From Fidelibacterota bacterium (lineage in GTDB: Bacteria > Fidelibacterota > Marinisomatia > SCGC-AAA003-L08 > JACNLC01): a stretch of DNA of 64,000 bases. The stretch is from contig JABHXA010000004.1 in NCBI GenBank assembly GCA_018657495.1, forward strand, positions 147,086-211,085, written 5' to 3'. Below the pieces are notes generated by a model. It was not told where the DNA came from, made no database searches, and saw only the letters and a list, made by a program, of their open reading frames with translations. The position numbers and the translations under genes are program-made. Of this stretch, positions 27,111-35,989 are shown piece by piece (within the stretch, counting starts at the first letter, position 1; the number at the start of each line of letters is the position of its first letter).

Positions 27111-27361
27111 TAAAATATGTACTTAAGTTGTCAAAAAAATGTTTGGGGTGGTTGGTTTTATTACTTGATTAATCATTAATATCAGAATAATGATATTTGT
27201 AATCTGCAACATTAAATCTAACATATTAATATCAACAGAAACATCGTTGTAAATTTGAGAAACAGATGCAAATGTGTTTGCAAATGAGTCTGTTATTATT
27301 TTTGGGTCTATCTCTTTAAGCAGTAATGAATCAAGAATTTATTTCAATATACTCAGCTAGC

Positions 27362-28756
27362 TCATCGCCATATATTCGGATCCAGCTCGTATCTTTTAAT
27401 TAATCTGTGGATATTCCGACGGGTCATCCCAGAATCAGTTGCTATACGAGTAATATTTCCGCTGTGTTTTTTCAGTAGCTGAAATAAATAATCTTTTTCA
27501 ACTTTTTCAATTGCCAGTTGTTTTGCTTCTGCAAGCGTAAGCCCTTCAATTGATTGCTTTCCTTCTATCGTATTGATTTGGAACTCGTTCGGAAGATCCC
27601 TAATAAGAATTTTGTCTGATCTAGAAAGTGCCACAGCCCGTTCGATGGCGTTTTCTAGTTCACGAACATTGCCCGGCCATTGATGAGAGATGAGAGCATC
27701 CATAGCATCATTTTTGAAACCAGTTATCTCTTTTGGAGAAGAACGTAAAATATTATTTAGAAAATATTCTGATAATAGAGGAATATCTTCTTTCCTTTCA
27801 CGGAGTGGGGGCATATGAATATTGATCACATTCAAACGATAATAAAAATCTTCCCTGATATTTCCTTCATTTACCATTAAATCCATATTACGGTTTGAAG
27901 CCGAAACAAATCGGACATTAACCTGAATAAGATCATTTCCACCTAATCTCCGTAATTGTTGATCCTGAAGAACACGTAACATTTTCGCTTGAAGGTTGAT
28001 AGGCAATTCGCATACTTCATCGAGAAAAAATGTCCCGCCAGTTGAAAATTCTATTAACCCGGTTTTTCTTTGTGCTGCACCAGTAAAAGCACCTTTTTCA
28101 TAACCAAATATTTCCGCTTCAAATAGATGCTCAGGAAATGCACTGCAGTTTACTGGTACAAAAGCTTTTAATTTTCGATTACTGCGGGCATGTATGCTCC
28201 TGGCGATTAATTCTTTCCCTGTCCCGCTCTCTCCAGTTATCAGTATATTGGAGTCAGAACTGGCAATACTTTCCACCATATCAAAAACATGTCTCATTGG
28301 CGCACTTTTCCCAATGATATTATCAAAACTATATTTGTCTTCAAGCTGGTTTAATAAGTTTTCTTTTTCTAGATATAACTCGCGCTGTCTTAGACCTTTT
28401 TCAAGGATTATATTTAATTTATCAACTTCAATTGGTTTTTCAAGAAAATCAGATGCCCCCGACTGCATTGCTGTGACGGCACGATCTATTGTTGCATAGG
28501 CAGTAAAAATTATAAAGGGTGTATGTGGAGCAATCCTTTGAGCAGATTTTAATACTGCCATACCGTCGATCTCAGGCATTAGCAAATCACATAGGATTAG
28601 ATCAAACGAATCTCTTCTAATCAGTTCAATTGCCATTTTTCCGTTTGAAACACCAATGGGATTAAAACCGAGACTCTTAAAAATTAAACATGTCCCCTTA
28701 AGCATGTCAGGTTCATCATCGACGATCATAATATTAATATTTTTTTTATCGATCAT
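27362..28756 (-). CDS. NtrC-family sigma-54-dependent response regulator
   Basis: 464 residues in three domains: receiver with phospho-acceptor Asp57 and acidic pair D13-D14; AAA+ sigma-54 activation domain with G-E-S-G-T-G-K-E, the sigma-54 contact loop G-A-F-T-G-A, and R-R-L-G-G; Fis-type helix-turn-helix at the C terminus (G-N-I-T-R-I-A, then R-R-N-I-H-R). Complete and presumably active. Coupled by ATGA to its kinase upstream. Its likely target is the sigma-54 promoter at 26886-26901, with the palindromes at 27006 and 27086 in between. Confidence 0.93.
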   Translation of the reverse strand: MIDKKNINIMIVDDEPDMLKGTCLIFKSLGFNPIGVSNGKMAIELIRRDSFDLILCDLLMPEIDGMAVLKSAQRIAPHTPFIIFTAYATIDRAVTAMQSGASDFLEKPIEVDKLNIILEKGLRQRELYLEKENLLNQLEDKYSFDNIIGKSAPMRHVFDMVESIASSDSNILITGESGTGKELIARSIHARSNRKLKAFVPVNCSAFPEHLFEAEIFGYEKGAFTGAAQRKTGLIEFSTGGTFFLDEVCELPINLQAKMLRVLQDQQLRRLGGNDLIQVNVRFVSASNRNMDLMVNEGNIREDFYYRLNVINIHMPPLRERKEDIPLLSEYFLNNILRSSPKEITGFKNDAMDALISHQWPGNVRELENAIERAVALSRSDKILIRDLPNEFQINTIEGKQSIEGLTLAEAKQLAIEKVEKDYLFQLLKKHSGNITRIATDSGMTRRNIHRLIKRYELDPNIWR

Positions 28757-31029
28757 GTAAAATCTCCATTAATAATGGGTAGTGTAATGGTAAATGCTGC
28801 GCCTGATCCACTTATGTTCCTTACGCTGATTTCACCATTATGTCTTTGTATTATTGCTTTTGTTATGGATAATCCCAATCCCGTTCCCCGAGTGGTAGAC
28901 TTTGTCGTGAAGAAAGAATCAAAAACCTTCTCTATGTCTGATTCTAAAATACCATGTCCATTATCTTTGATCTCAATGATGATATTCGAGTTAGAGTTCG
29001 CTTTGGCAAATATTTCTATTTTTCCATTTTTTGAAATTGCATCAATAGCATTATTCAGAAGGTTAATAAATACCTGTTCAATTTGCAATTTATCCAGGGT
29101 GAGTTCTGGTAAATCCGAATGATATGATTTAATAATTGAAATATCCAATGCCCTGAAACGATGACCGAGAATAAATAGACATTCATCCATCAGGCTGGGG
29201 ATATCAGTTTTTACTGGTTGAAATGGTACTCTCCTGGAATATTCTAATAAACTCCTGGTATATTTACTGATTCTCCTTGTTTGTTTTCGAATCATTTTTA
29301 ATTCGTCAGCACATTTTTCACCATCTTCCATTTGGATGAGCAATGCATCTGCATGTGCTGCGATAATACCAGCTGGAGTATTTATTTCGTGGGCAACGGT
29401 GTCAACGAGTTCACCGATGGTTTCAAGTTTTTGAGACATATTTAGCTGAGATTCGAGTAGATTTTTTTCTTCCTCCATCCGACGCTTCTCTGTAATGTCT
29501 AAAACATATTCAATCATTTGTACAACATTACCATCATCATCAAATATTGGATATCCATGAATATCATGGATTTGTGACTCGCCATTTTTATCGATATGGA
29601 TATGTTCAATATTCACCGGTTTACCAGATTTTTTTACCTCATCAAGAAGGCAGGGATAATCTGGGCTTGAACAGGGTTCATCCAAATTATGTGTTTTTTT
29701 ATAACAGGTATTGCAATCATCACTATCTCCCATAGATGCTGCAGAATTTGCCATCACAATGGAGTAATCATTTGCATCAATGACATAAAAAGGATGTGAC
29801 AATGACTCATAAAGATTCATAACAAAATTTGTTTGTTTTTTTAACTCTTTCTCAACCTTTTTCCGTTTGTTGATATCGTCTTTTAATTCCTTATTGCTGA
29901 TATTTAATGCTTCTGTAGCTTCACGCACTAAATCCTTTAAATGATCCTGGTATCTATTTAATTCTTTTTCAGTTTGCTTATGCTGATCTATCTCACGGGT
30001 AAGTTCATCATGAGTGTTGACAAGATCATCTTCAATGCCACCAATATAATTATGAAAAAATACCATCATTACCTGACTGATGATAAAACTGATGACTGCA
30101 AGAATTATGATAAACGAATACAGATCTTTAATCTCTTCTGTGATATCATTCATCACAACAATATCGCCAATATCCCGACCACCTGCATCAATAATTGGAA
30201 CGGTTCCTCCTCGATACTTCTTTTTGCCATCGTTACCGCTGAAAACTTCATTCTTATGAGCTGTATGACCAAGATTTAGCTTCTCATCCAGTTGATGGAT
30301 TTCCAACTCATTTGTTCTGTCAACAATCACAAAGTGTTGAAATTCATCCCAATTCCCATCAATAGCCATCATTTTTTGACCTTCAATCCAGTTTTCTTTC
30401 GATAGATATTTTTTCTCGATTGCAAGATATAGCTCAGATCCAAGTGAATTCTTTAACTTAGGGGTCAGATGAGTTATCTCCATCCCCAATTCAATATAAC
30501 CGGAAATTATCCCATCAATCAACCAAGGTCGAACCACTCTCAATGTGAATGTTCCAAATGTACCCAGTTCAATTCCATGTGAAGAATTACCGGTTTGGAT
30601 AGCAGTATCCAAAGTGAATCTATCAATAATATCACCATATTTATCTGGATTATGTAATCTAAGGATACATTCCCTATCTGTTGAAATATAGTAGAAATGT
30701 GTAATAGAATATTTTTCATGTATGTTATTAAAAATTGGCAGTGACAAGTTATATAATCTGGCGCGATCTTTATGCAGCCATGCAGATTTTAGACTCGCAC
30801 TGCTATATAAATAATCTATCTGACTGTCGATCATTCTGGTATCATCTTCAAGAAGTTGTTCGAAAAGACTTTGAACTCCAATCAATTTTGATTGAACAAT
30901 GTCTGTAATATGTCTATTCTGCAATTTAAATATGCTAAAAACTGATGTTGAAAGCAGGAAGAACAAAACCGCTGCAAGGGGAATTAATATCTTTTGTTTT
31001 ATATAAGTATTTTTATGTTTTATTTCCAT
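28753..31029 (-). CDS. Membrane sensor histidine kinase with periplasmic sensor and Cys-rich PAS domain
   Basis: 758 residues. Membrane segment 1 (~13-31), periplasmic Cache-like sensor (~35-300), membrane segment 2 (~304-326), coiled coil, PAS domain (~400-515), then HisKA with His547 (A-H-E-I-N-T-P) and HATPase with N-N-A-I-D-A, D-N-G-H-G and G-T-G-L-G-L-S. The PAS domain has four cysteines in a C-N-T-C-Y-K-K-T-H then P-C and P-C pattern. I recall this in kinases of anaerobic bacteria, and it could bind metal or an iron-sulfur centre. It phosphorylates the neighbouring regulator. The ligand is unknown. Confidence 0.9.
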   Translation of the reverse strand: MEIKHKNTYIKQKILIPLAAVLFFLLSTSVFSIFKLQNRHITDIVQSKLIGVQSLFEQLLEDDTRMIDSQIDYLYSSASLKSAWLHKDRARLYNLSLPIFNNIHEKYSITHFYYISTDRECILRLHNPDKYGDIIDRFTLDTAIQTGNSSHGIELGTFGTFTLRVVRPWLIDGIISGYIELGMEITHLTPKLKNSLGSELYLAIEKKYLSKENWIEGQKMMAIDGNWDEFQHFVIVDRTNELEIHQLDEKLNLGHTAHKNEVFSGNDGKKKYRGGTVPIIDAGGRDIGDIVVMNDITEEIKDLYSFIIILAVISFIISQVMMVFFHNYIGGIEDDLVNTHDELTREIDQHKQTEKELNRYQDHLKDLVREATEALNISNKELKDDINKRKKVEKELKKQTNFVMNLYESLSHPFYVIDANDYSIVMANSAASMGDSDDCNTCYKKTHNLDEPCSSPDYPCLLDEVKKSGKPVNIEHIHIDKNGESQIHDIHGYPIFDDDGNVVQMIEYVLDITEKRRMEEEKNLLESQLNMSQKLETIGELVDTVAHEINTPAGIIAAHADALLIQMEDGEKCADELKMIRKQTRRISKYTRSLLEYSRRVPFQPVKTDIPSLMDECLFILGHRFRALDISIIKSYHSDLPELTLDKLQIEQVFINLLNNAIDAISKNGKIEIFAKANSNSNIIIEIKDNGHGILESDIEKVFDSFFTTKSTTRGTGLGLSITKAIIQRHNGEISVRNISGSGAAFTITLPIINGDFT

Positions 31030-31409
31030 CTCAATTTATTTTTAGAAAATTATTATCCTATTTCACACATTATCCTTATTAAATCTTATGGGATTCAACA
31101 ATAGAATCCAATCACAATAAATATTAAGATAAATATGTCCTAAAATTAAATGTATTTAAAAAATGATCCAAGATTTATATTCCCCATAATAGATACGAAT
31201 TATTAATTATTTATGAATTCAAATATCTACATCAAATTGTTAAATTTCCATATTCCCTGATTAATATATTTGATATTTTTCAATATTGATTATAAAAAAA
31301 AATTGTTTTAAAGAATATTGGCGATATAGATATGTTAATAAATCTTCAAAACCCTTATCATTTCCTGACAATTTGATATCTATAAATTTGAATAAACATA
31401 AAATAAAAA
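31030..31409. other. AT-rich intergenic region with no recognised gene
   Basis: 380 bases between the divergent kinase operon and the gene at 31410. Strongly AT-rich with poly-A runs near 31290. I see no open frame, terminator or clear palindrome; it presumably carries the two divergent promoters. Confidence 0.6.
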
Positions 31410-31868
31410 ATGAAACTGGTTGACACTATTATTTCCGGTGGTCAGACTGGCGTCGACATTGCGGCATTGGAATTCGCAATACAAAATGGTATAAACCATA
31501 AGGGCTTCTGTCCAAAGGGTAGAATAAATGAATCAGGCATTATTCCTCAAAAATTTAATCTTATTGAAACATACACTTCAGATCACCAAATACGAACAAG
31601 ATATAATATCCTTTCCAGCGATGGAGCGCTAATATTATATACCGCCAAATTATATGAGGGTACTGAATATACACGATCATATTGTTTATCAGTCAATAAA
31701 CCACTACTACTAATATCCTTACAAAATTCTTTCTCTGCAAATATCATTATATTAAATAATTGGATACAATCTCATACTATCACATCTCTAAATATCGCCG
31801 GTCCACGGGAAAGTGAAGAAAATAATTATCAAAAAGTAAAAGAATTTCTATTAGATTGGTGGAAATAA
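31410..31868 (+). CDS. Putative molybdenum-carrier-like (SLOG superfamily) protein
   Basis: 152 residues. It opens I-I-S-G-G-Q-T-G-V-D, the nucleotide-binding loop of the pfam putative molybdenum carrier/YpsA-like group of Rossmann proteins, with G-F-C-P-K-G-R following and G-P-R-E-S near the C terminus. The family's real ligand is not established; the molybdenum label comes from weak evidence. Nothing else in the neighbourhood is molybdenum-related. Confidence 0.75.
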   Translation: MKLVDTIISGGQTGVDIAALEFAIQNGINHKGFCPKGRINESGIIPQKFNLIETYTSDHQIRTRYNILSSDGALILYTAKLYEGTEYTRSYCLSVNKPLLLISLQNSFSANIIILNNWIQSHTITSLNIAGPRESEENNYQKVKEFLLDWWK

Positions 31869-31963
31869 GTTTAATAAAATTACCTGATAATAATCCATCA
31901 AATTTGTCTTATCTATCGTTCTAAAATGGCAACAAAAAATCAAATTGACAGACTCTAAGATCA

Positions 31964-32695
31964 GTGAACACTCAATACCCTGAAATTAATAAAAAAACAA
32001 ATATCGTTTTTTTCACCGGCGCTGGAATGTCAGCTGAATCTGGGATACCTACCTACAGGGGGTCAGGTGGGATTTGGCATAAATATAATTGGGAGGAATA
32101 TGCCTGTCAGGATGCATTTAACATTGATCCTCAAAAAGTTGTCAATTTTCATAATATCAGAAGAGAAAAAGTTGCAGCATGTGTACCTAACTCTGGACAT
32201 GTCACTATTGCAGATCTTCAAAATAAATTCGAAAATATTACTATAATTACTCAAAATATTGACGGTTTACATCAATTAGCCGGATCAAAGGACATTCTCG
32301 AGTTGCATGGAAGTCTCTGGTGGGGCAGATGTAAAAAATGTAATTTCAATATTAATTTGAGAAACAATTTTAATGAAATTAAAAAATGCTCAAAATGCTC
32401 CAGATGGTTAAGACCAAACATTACCTGGTTTGGTGATGCTTTAGATGTTGCTGTTTTTCAAAAGGCCCATAATGCAATCCTGAATTCTGAAGTATTTATA
32501 TCTATCGGTACATCAGGAATTGTTCATCCCGCTGCAGAATTCCCATATTTAGCTAAATCGAATGGTGCATACTGTATTGAGGTTAATTTGGAAACCACAA
32601 GACTTTCCAGTATTTATGATTCAACCCAAATCGGATCGGCTGGAAAAATACTAAAGGAATTACATCACACATTTTTTGATAGGTTCATAAAATGA
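31964..32695 (+). CDS. cobB: Sir2-family NAD-dependent protein deacylase
   Basis: 243 residues, GTG start. Motifs: G-A-G-M-S-A-E-S-G-I-P-T-Y-R-G (NAD loop), T-Q-N-I-D-G-L-H, catalytic His115 in L-E-L-H-G, and two C-x-x-C pairs (C-K-K-C, C-S-K-C) for the structural zinc. It is of the SIRT5/CobB type by length. In that class a Y-x-x-R motif selects succinyl or malonyl-lysine; here the tyrosine is His63 with Arg66 kept, so acyl preference may differ. It heads a tight cluster ending at 35922. Confidence 0.9.
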   Translation: MNTQYPEINKKTNIVFFTGAGMSAESGIPTYRGSGGIWHKYNWEEYACQDAFNIDPQKVVNFHNIRREKVAACVPNSGHVTIADLQNKFENITIITQNIDGLHQLAGSKDILELHGSLWWGRCKKCNFNINLRNNFNEIKKCSKCSRWLRPNITWFGDALDVAVFQKAHNAILNSEVFISIGTSGIVHPAAEFPYLAKSNGAYCIEVNLETTRLSSIYDSTQIGSAGKILKELHHTFFDRFIK

Positions 32696-32955
32696 CATAT
32701 CTTTGGAAAAAATCTGTTTCTGATAAATACTATAATATCCAAACAACCAATGTGGGGGTTTCTCGTAAATTGAGGAAAATAAAAGGGGTATTACTGATTA
32801 GTTATAGTGTTAATGACTTTAATGAGATTTACCGAATTCCTGTAACAAATATACAGGAAGCAAAACGATTATTAATTCAGGTTACCAATCAAGATATCTA
32901 TGCCGTAAAGGGGGGTTTTATGGCAAAGACACAACTTGCAATGGATTTAAAATGA
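32692..32955 (+). CDS. Small protein of unknown function
   Basis: 87 residues, ATGA overlap with the sirtuin gene and with the next gene, so it is surely translated in the operon. No signal peptide or membrane segment. It reads as a small beta-rich domain (Y-Y-N-I-Q-T-T-N-V-G-V, then G-V-L-L-I-S-Y) ending in a helix. I do not recognise it; a PH-like fold is possible but not shown. Confidence 0.6.
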   Translation: MTYLWKKSVSDKYYNIQTTNVGVSRKLRKIKGVLLISYSVNDFNEIYRIPVTNIQEAKRLLIQVTNQDIYAVKGGFMAKTQLAMDLK

Positions 32956-33761
32956 AAATAAATAATTTTGCTACTGTAGCTCAGTCGATTGTGATGACTT
33001 TTTCGATTCTTTTTATTTCAATTATCACTTATCTAATTATTGTTGAAGTGGGGATTGATGTAGAAAATAATCCTGCAATACTTTGGTTGAATTTACCCGT
33101 ATTTAGTATTGTATTTTTTCTGGCACTTAAATTGTCGAATACAAAGATTGGGGATTATATACAAATAAAACCGGTATCTACAATATTCATTTTGTCAGTG
33201 ATACTGTCATTTATCGGGTCGATGATCATTGTGAGTGAAGTTGCAAATCTGGTATATTACATGTTCCCGGTACCAGAAGAATTTATTGAAATGATGGACT
33301 CGGTGGACAGTAATGTTTTAGGCCTTTTGGCAGCAGTAATTGTTGCGCCTTTAACAGAAGAATTTTTCTTTAGGGGACTGATACTTCGTGGACTAATCAA
33401 TAATTATTCAATAAGGTATTCTATTATAATTTCTGCCTTTTTGTTTGGTGCGATGCATATGAATATCTGGCAAATGATTCCAGCGATATTACTTGGATTA
33501 TATTTTGGCTGGGTTTACTTGCTTTCTGGCAATATTTGGGTTGTTCTAATCCTCCATGCTGTTCAGAATATCTCGTCATATTTATTAGAAATGAAAGAAG
33601 TTTATATACCTGGAATGATTTATCCAATTGCTGATGGAGTGCAATTTCAATCTATCTGGCTTGATCTTTTTGGAGCTGCATTGTTTATATTGGGGTACCT
33701 GCTATTAAAAAATTATGAATTAGCTAATTCGCCGATACAAAATATCGAAATAAAGAAATAG
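32952..33761 (+). CDS. CPBP-family intramembrane metalloprotease
   Basis: 269 residues with six to eight hydrophobic segments. The Abi/CAAX motifs are intact: T-E-E-F-F-F-R-G (glutamate pair and arginine), F-G-A-M-H-M and L-I-L-H-A-V-Q-N for the metal-binding histidines. Members cleave within or near membrane helices; targets in bacteria are mostly unknown. It sits in a membrane-focused cluster with PspC and an ABC exporter. Confidence 0.85.
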   Translation: MKINNFATVAQSIVMTFSILFISIITYLIIVEVGIDVENNPAILWLNLPVFSIVFFLALKLSNTKIGDYIQIKPVSTIFILSVILSFIGSMIIVSEVANLVYYMFPVPEEFIEMMDSVDSNVLGLLAAVIVAPLTEEFFFRGLILRGLINNYSIRYSIIISAFLFGAMHMNIWQMIPAILLGLYFGWVYLLSGNIWVVLILHAVQNISSYLLEMKEVYIPGMIYPIADGVQFQSIWLDLFGAALFILGYLLLKNYELANSPIQNIEIKK

Positions 33762-33773
33762 AAAGGAATCGTT

Positions 33774-33965
33774 ATGAAAAAAGTATACAGAAATATGTCA
33801 GATAAACGGATTGGAGGTGTGTGTTCAGGTATTGCTGATTATTTTGATATTGACCCAGTACTAGTAAGACTTCTTTTCCTTTTTTCATTTCTTGCCGGAG
33901 GTGCTGGAGTGATAATGTATTTAATTGCCTGGTTTATTATTCCACCTGATACAGAGAACTTATGA
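33774..33965 (+). CDS. PspC-domain membrane protein
   Basis: 63 residues, just the PspC domain: K-R-I-G-G-V-C-S-G-I-A-D-Y-F-D-I-D-P-V-L-V-R followed by a membrane segment (about residues 36-58). PspC proteins regulate or protect against membrane stress. Its stop overlaps the start of the ABC ATPase by ATGA. Confidence 0.9.
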   Translation: MKKVYRNMSDKRIGGVCSGIADYFDIDPVLVRLLFLFSFLAGGAGVIMYLIAWFIIPPDTENL

Positions 33966-34732
33966 TAACATTAAAAAATGTGAGCAAATCATTTAAGTTA
34001 ACCAGAAAACTTAAAAATGAAATGGCTTTGAATACAAAATCAAATAACTTTCAGGCAGTAAATAATGTATCAATACAATGCGAGCCTGGTAAAATATTTG
34101 GTCTACTTGGTCCTAATGGTGCCGGAAAAACGACTCTATTGAGAATGATAGCCACAATGCTAAAACCAACAGAAGGAACGATAACTGTAGGGGGCTATGA
34201 TGTTGCAAGGAATCCTGGTAGAGTTCGTAAAATTTTGGGATTTCTTACAGGGAATACCGGATTGTATGATCGTCTAACTGCTGAGGAAATGGTAAAGTAT
34301 TATGCGGACCTCTATGGATTGGATCATGCAACATACATAAGACGAAGAGATCGTTTATTTGATATGCTGGACATGAAAGATTTTGCCGGCAGGAGAAATG
34401 GGAAATTAAGCACTGGGATGAAGCAAAAAGTATCCATAGCCCGCACAATGATAAATAATCCTGATATAGTTGTATTTGATGAACCAACTTCGGGTTTGGA
34501 TGTGATGACATCACAGGCGATAATTAAATTAATCAGACTATGCAAAGCTGAAAATAAAACGGTGATATTTTCAACACATCGGATGGGAGAGGTTCAGCAG
34601 TTATGTGATGATCTTGCCATTATACATAAAGGTAATATTTTTTATAACGGGACTTATAATAACTTTTCAGAAAATATGAAAACTGATTCATTGGAAGATG
34701 AGTTTATACGAATAACCGGGGAAACGGTATGA
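33962..34732 (+). CDS. ABC transporter ATP-binding protein (NatA-like)
   Basis: 256 residues. Walker A G-P-N-G-A-G-K-T-T, signature L-S-T-G-M-K-Q-K-V (an S-T-G-M variant usual for this export subfamily), Walker B I-V-V-F-D-E-P-T-S-G-L-D and switch His in S-T-H-R-M. Pairs with the permease that follows by ATGA overlap. NatAB-type exporters move Na+, drugs or peptides; the substrate is not clear. Confidence 0.88.
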   Translation: MITLKNVSKSFKLTRKLKNEMALNTKSNNFQAVNNVSIQCEPGKIFGLLGPNGAGKTTLLRMIATMLKPTEGTITVGGYDVARNPGRVRKILGFLTGNTGLYDRLTAEEMVKYYADLYGLDHATYIRRRDRLFDMLDMKDFAGRRNGKLSTGMKQKVSIARTMINNPDIVVFDEPTSGLDVMTSQAIIKLIRLCKAENKTVIFSTHRMGEVQQLCDDLAIIHKGNIFYNGTYNNFSENMKTDSLEDEFIRITGETV

Positions 34733-35922
34733 GAAATATCAAAATTATTTATTTAAAAGAAATGATTGATATGATACGGGATAGACGCACATTATTTTTT
34801 CTGATCCTTTTTCCAATCTTATTTATACCATTGATGGTAGTCGGATTCCCAAAACTTATTGGATCCATAAGCGAACAGAAAATGACAGAGATCCTTACCG
34901 TTGCAATCGTCGGAGAAGACAATTCCCCTGAGCTCACCTCATTTTTTAGAGATTCTGAAAATATTATAATTATTATGGATGTTCCAAAAGACAGCATCGA
35001 ATCCTCAATAATTTCTGAAAATATCGATGCAGCGGTGGTGATCAGTGATAATTTTGAAAACGACATTCAGAACATGATTCCAGCCTTAATTGAACTTCAT
35101 TACCGATCGTCTGATGATATGGATGCTTTGCAGAAGCGATTAAGTGTTGGACTCAATAAATATGCCAATATCATAAACAAAACCCGCTATGAACAACTAA
35201 GTCTAAATGAAGAAAATTTTACACCACTGAATATCCAGCATAATAATATTGCATCTCAAAAGGAGATCATGGGCAAACTAATGGGCGGTTGGTTGCCATA
35301 TATTTTTATTCTATATTGTTTTCTCGGGGCAATGTATCCGGCATTAGATCTTGGTGCAGGGGAGAAAGAAAGACGAACCCTGGAAACTATATTGGTTTCA
35401 CCAGCATCCAGAATGGAAATACTATTAGGGAAATTTGGTGTTGTAACGACATTTGGGATATTATCCTCACTAATGGGGTTAATGGGTTTATATATTGGTA
35501 TTCAATTCTCGACAGAATTACCGCCGACGGTGCAGAAAATAATTTTCGAAATGTTAAATATAAAAACTATAGCCACCGTAATGACTCTCATCATCCCTGT
35601 GGCGATTTTTCTTGGGGCACTATTATTGTCATTGTCAATCTATAGTAAAACATTCAAAGAGGCTCAAAGTATCATTGGTCCCTTAAATATCCTCATCATA
35701 TTCCCTTCAATTATCGGTACAATACCAGGTGTTGAACTAACTACACTGACAGCTGCAATTCCTATTGTAAATATCTCACTGGCCTCAAAAGAAATTGTTG
35801 CCGGTACCATCCAGATTCCCCTTTTAATTGAGGTCTACTTGACACTCCTTGCCATGTCTGCATTATCATTGTATCTAGCTGTGAGAATGTTTCATAAAGA
35901 AGAAGTTATTTTCAGAGGATGA
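34729..35922 (+). CDS. ABC-2 type permease (NatB-like)
   Basis: 397 residues. One N-terminal membrane segment (about residues 20-42), a large extracytoplasmic domain (~45-180) and a cluster of five or six membrane segments to the C terminus. The E-K-E-R-R-T-L-E-T-I-L-V-S-P motif near residue 212 is the ABC-2 coupling helix. Works with the ATPase upstream as an exporter. Confidence 0.88.
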   Translation: MRNIKIIYLKEMIDMIRDRRTLFFLILFPILFIPLMVVGFPKLIGSISEQKMTEILTVAIVGEDNSPELTSFFRDSENIIIIMDVPKDSIESSIISENIDAAVVISDNFENDIQNMIPALIELHYRSSDDMDALQKRLSVGLNKYANIINKTRYEQLSLNEENFTPLNIQHNNIASQKEIMGKLMGGWLPYIFILYCFLGAMYPALDLGAGEKERRTLETILVSPASRMEILLGKFGVVTTFGILSSLMGLMGLYIGIQFSTELPPTVQKIIFEMLNIKTIATVMTLIIPVAIFLGALLLSLSIYSKTFKEAQSIIGPLNILIIFPSIIGTIPGVELTTLTAAIPIVNISLASKEIVAGTIQIPLLIEVYLTLLAMSALSLYLAVRMFHKEEVIFRG

Positions 35923-35989
35923 TATTACAAAAAGTTCTGATGCTGAAATACCAATTGTTCAAAAGAAGAATTATTAAAGGATAGATACA

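Noticed and set aside
31410..32695. SLOG-type gene next to a Sir2 gene, as in some anti-phage systems
   Set aside because: The sirtuin has an ordinary zinc-binding deacylase layout and the SLOG protein is a stand-alone small protein; there is a 95-base gap and no nuclease, TIR or membrane effector partner. No real sign of a defence system.
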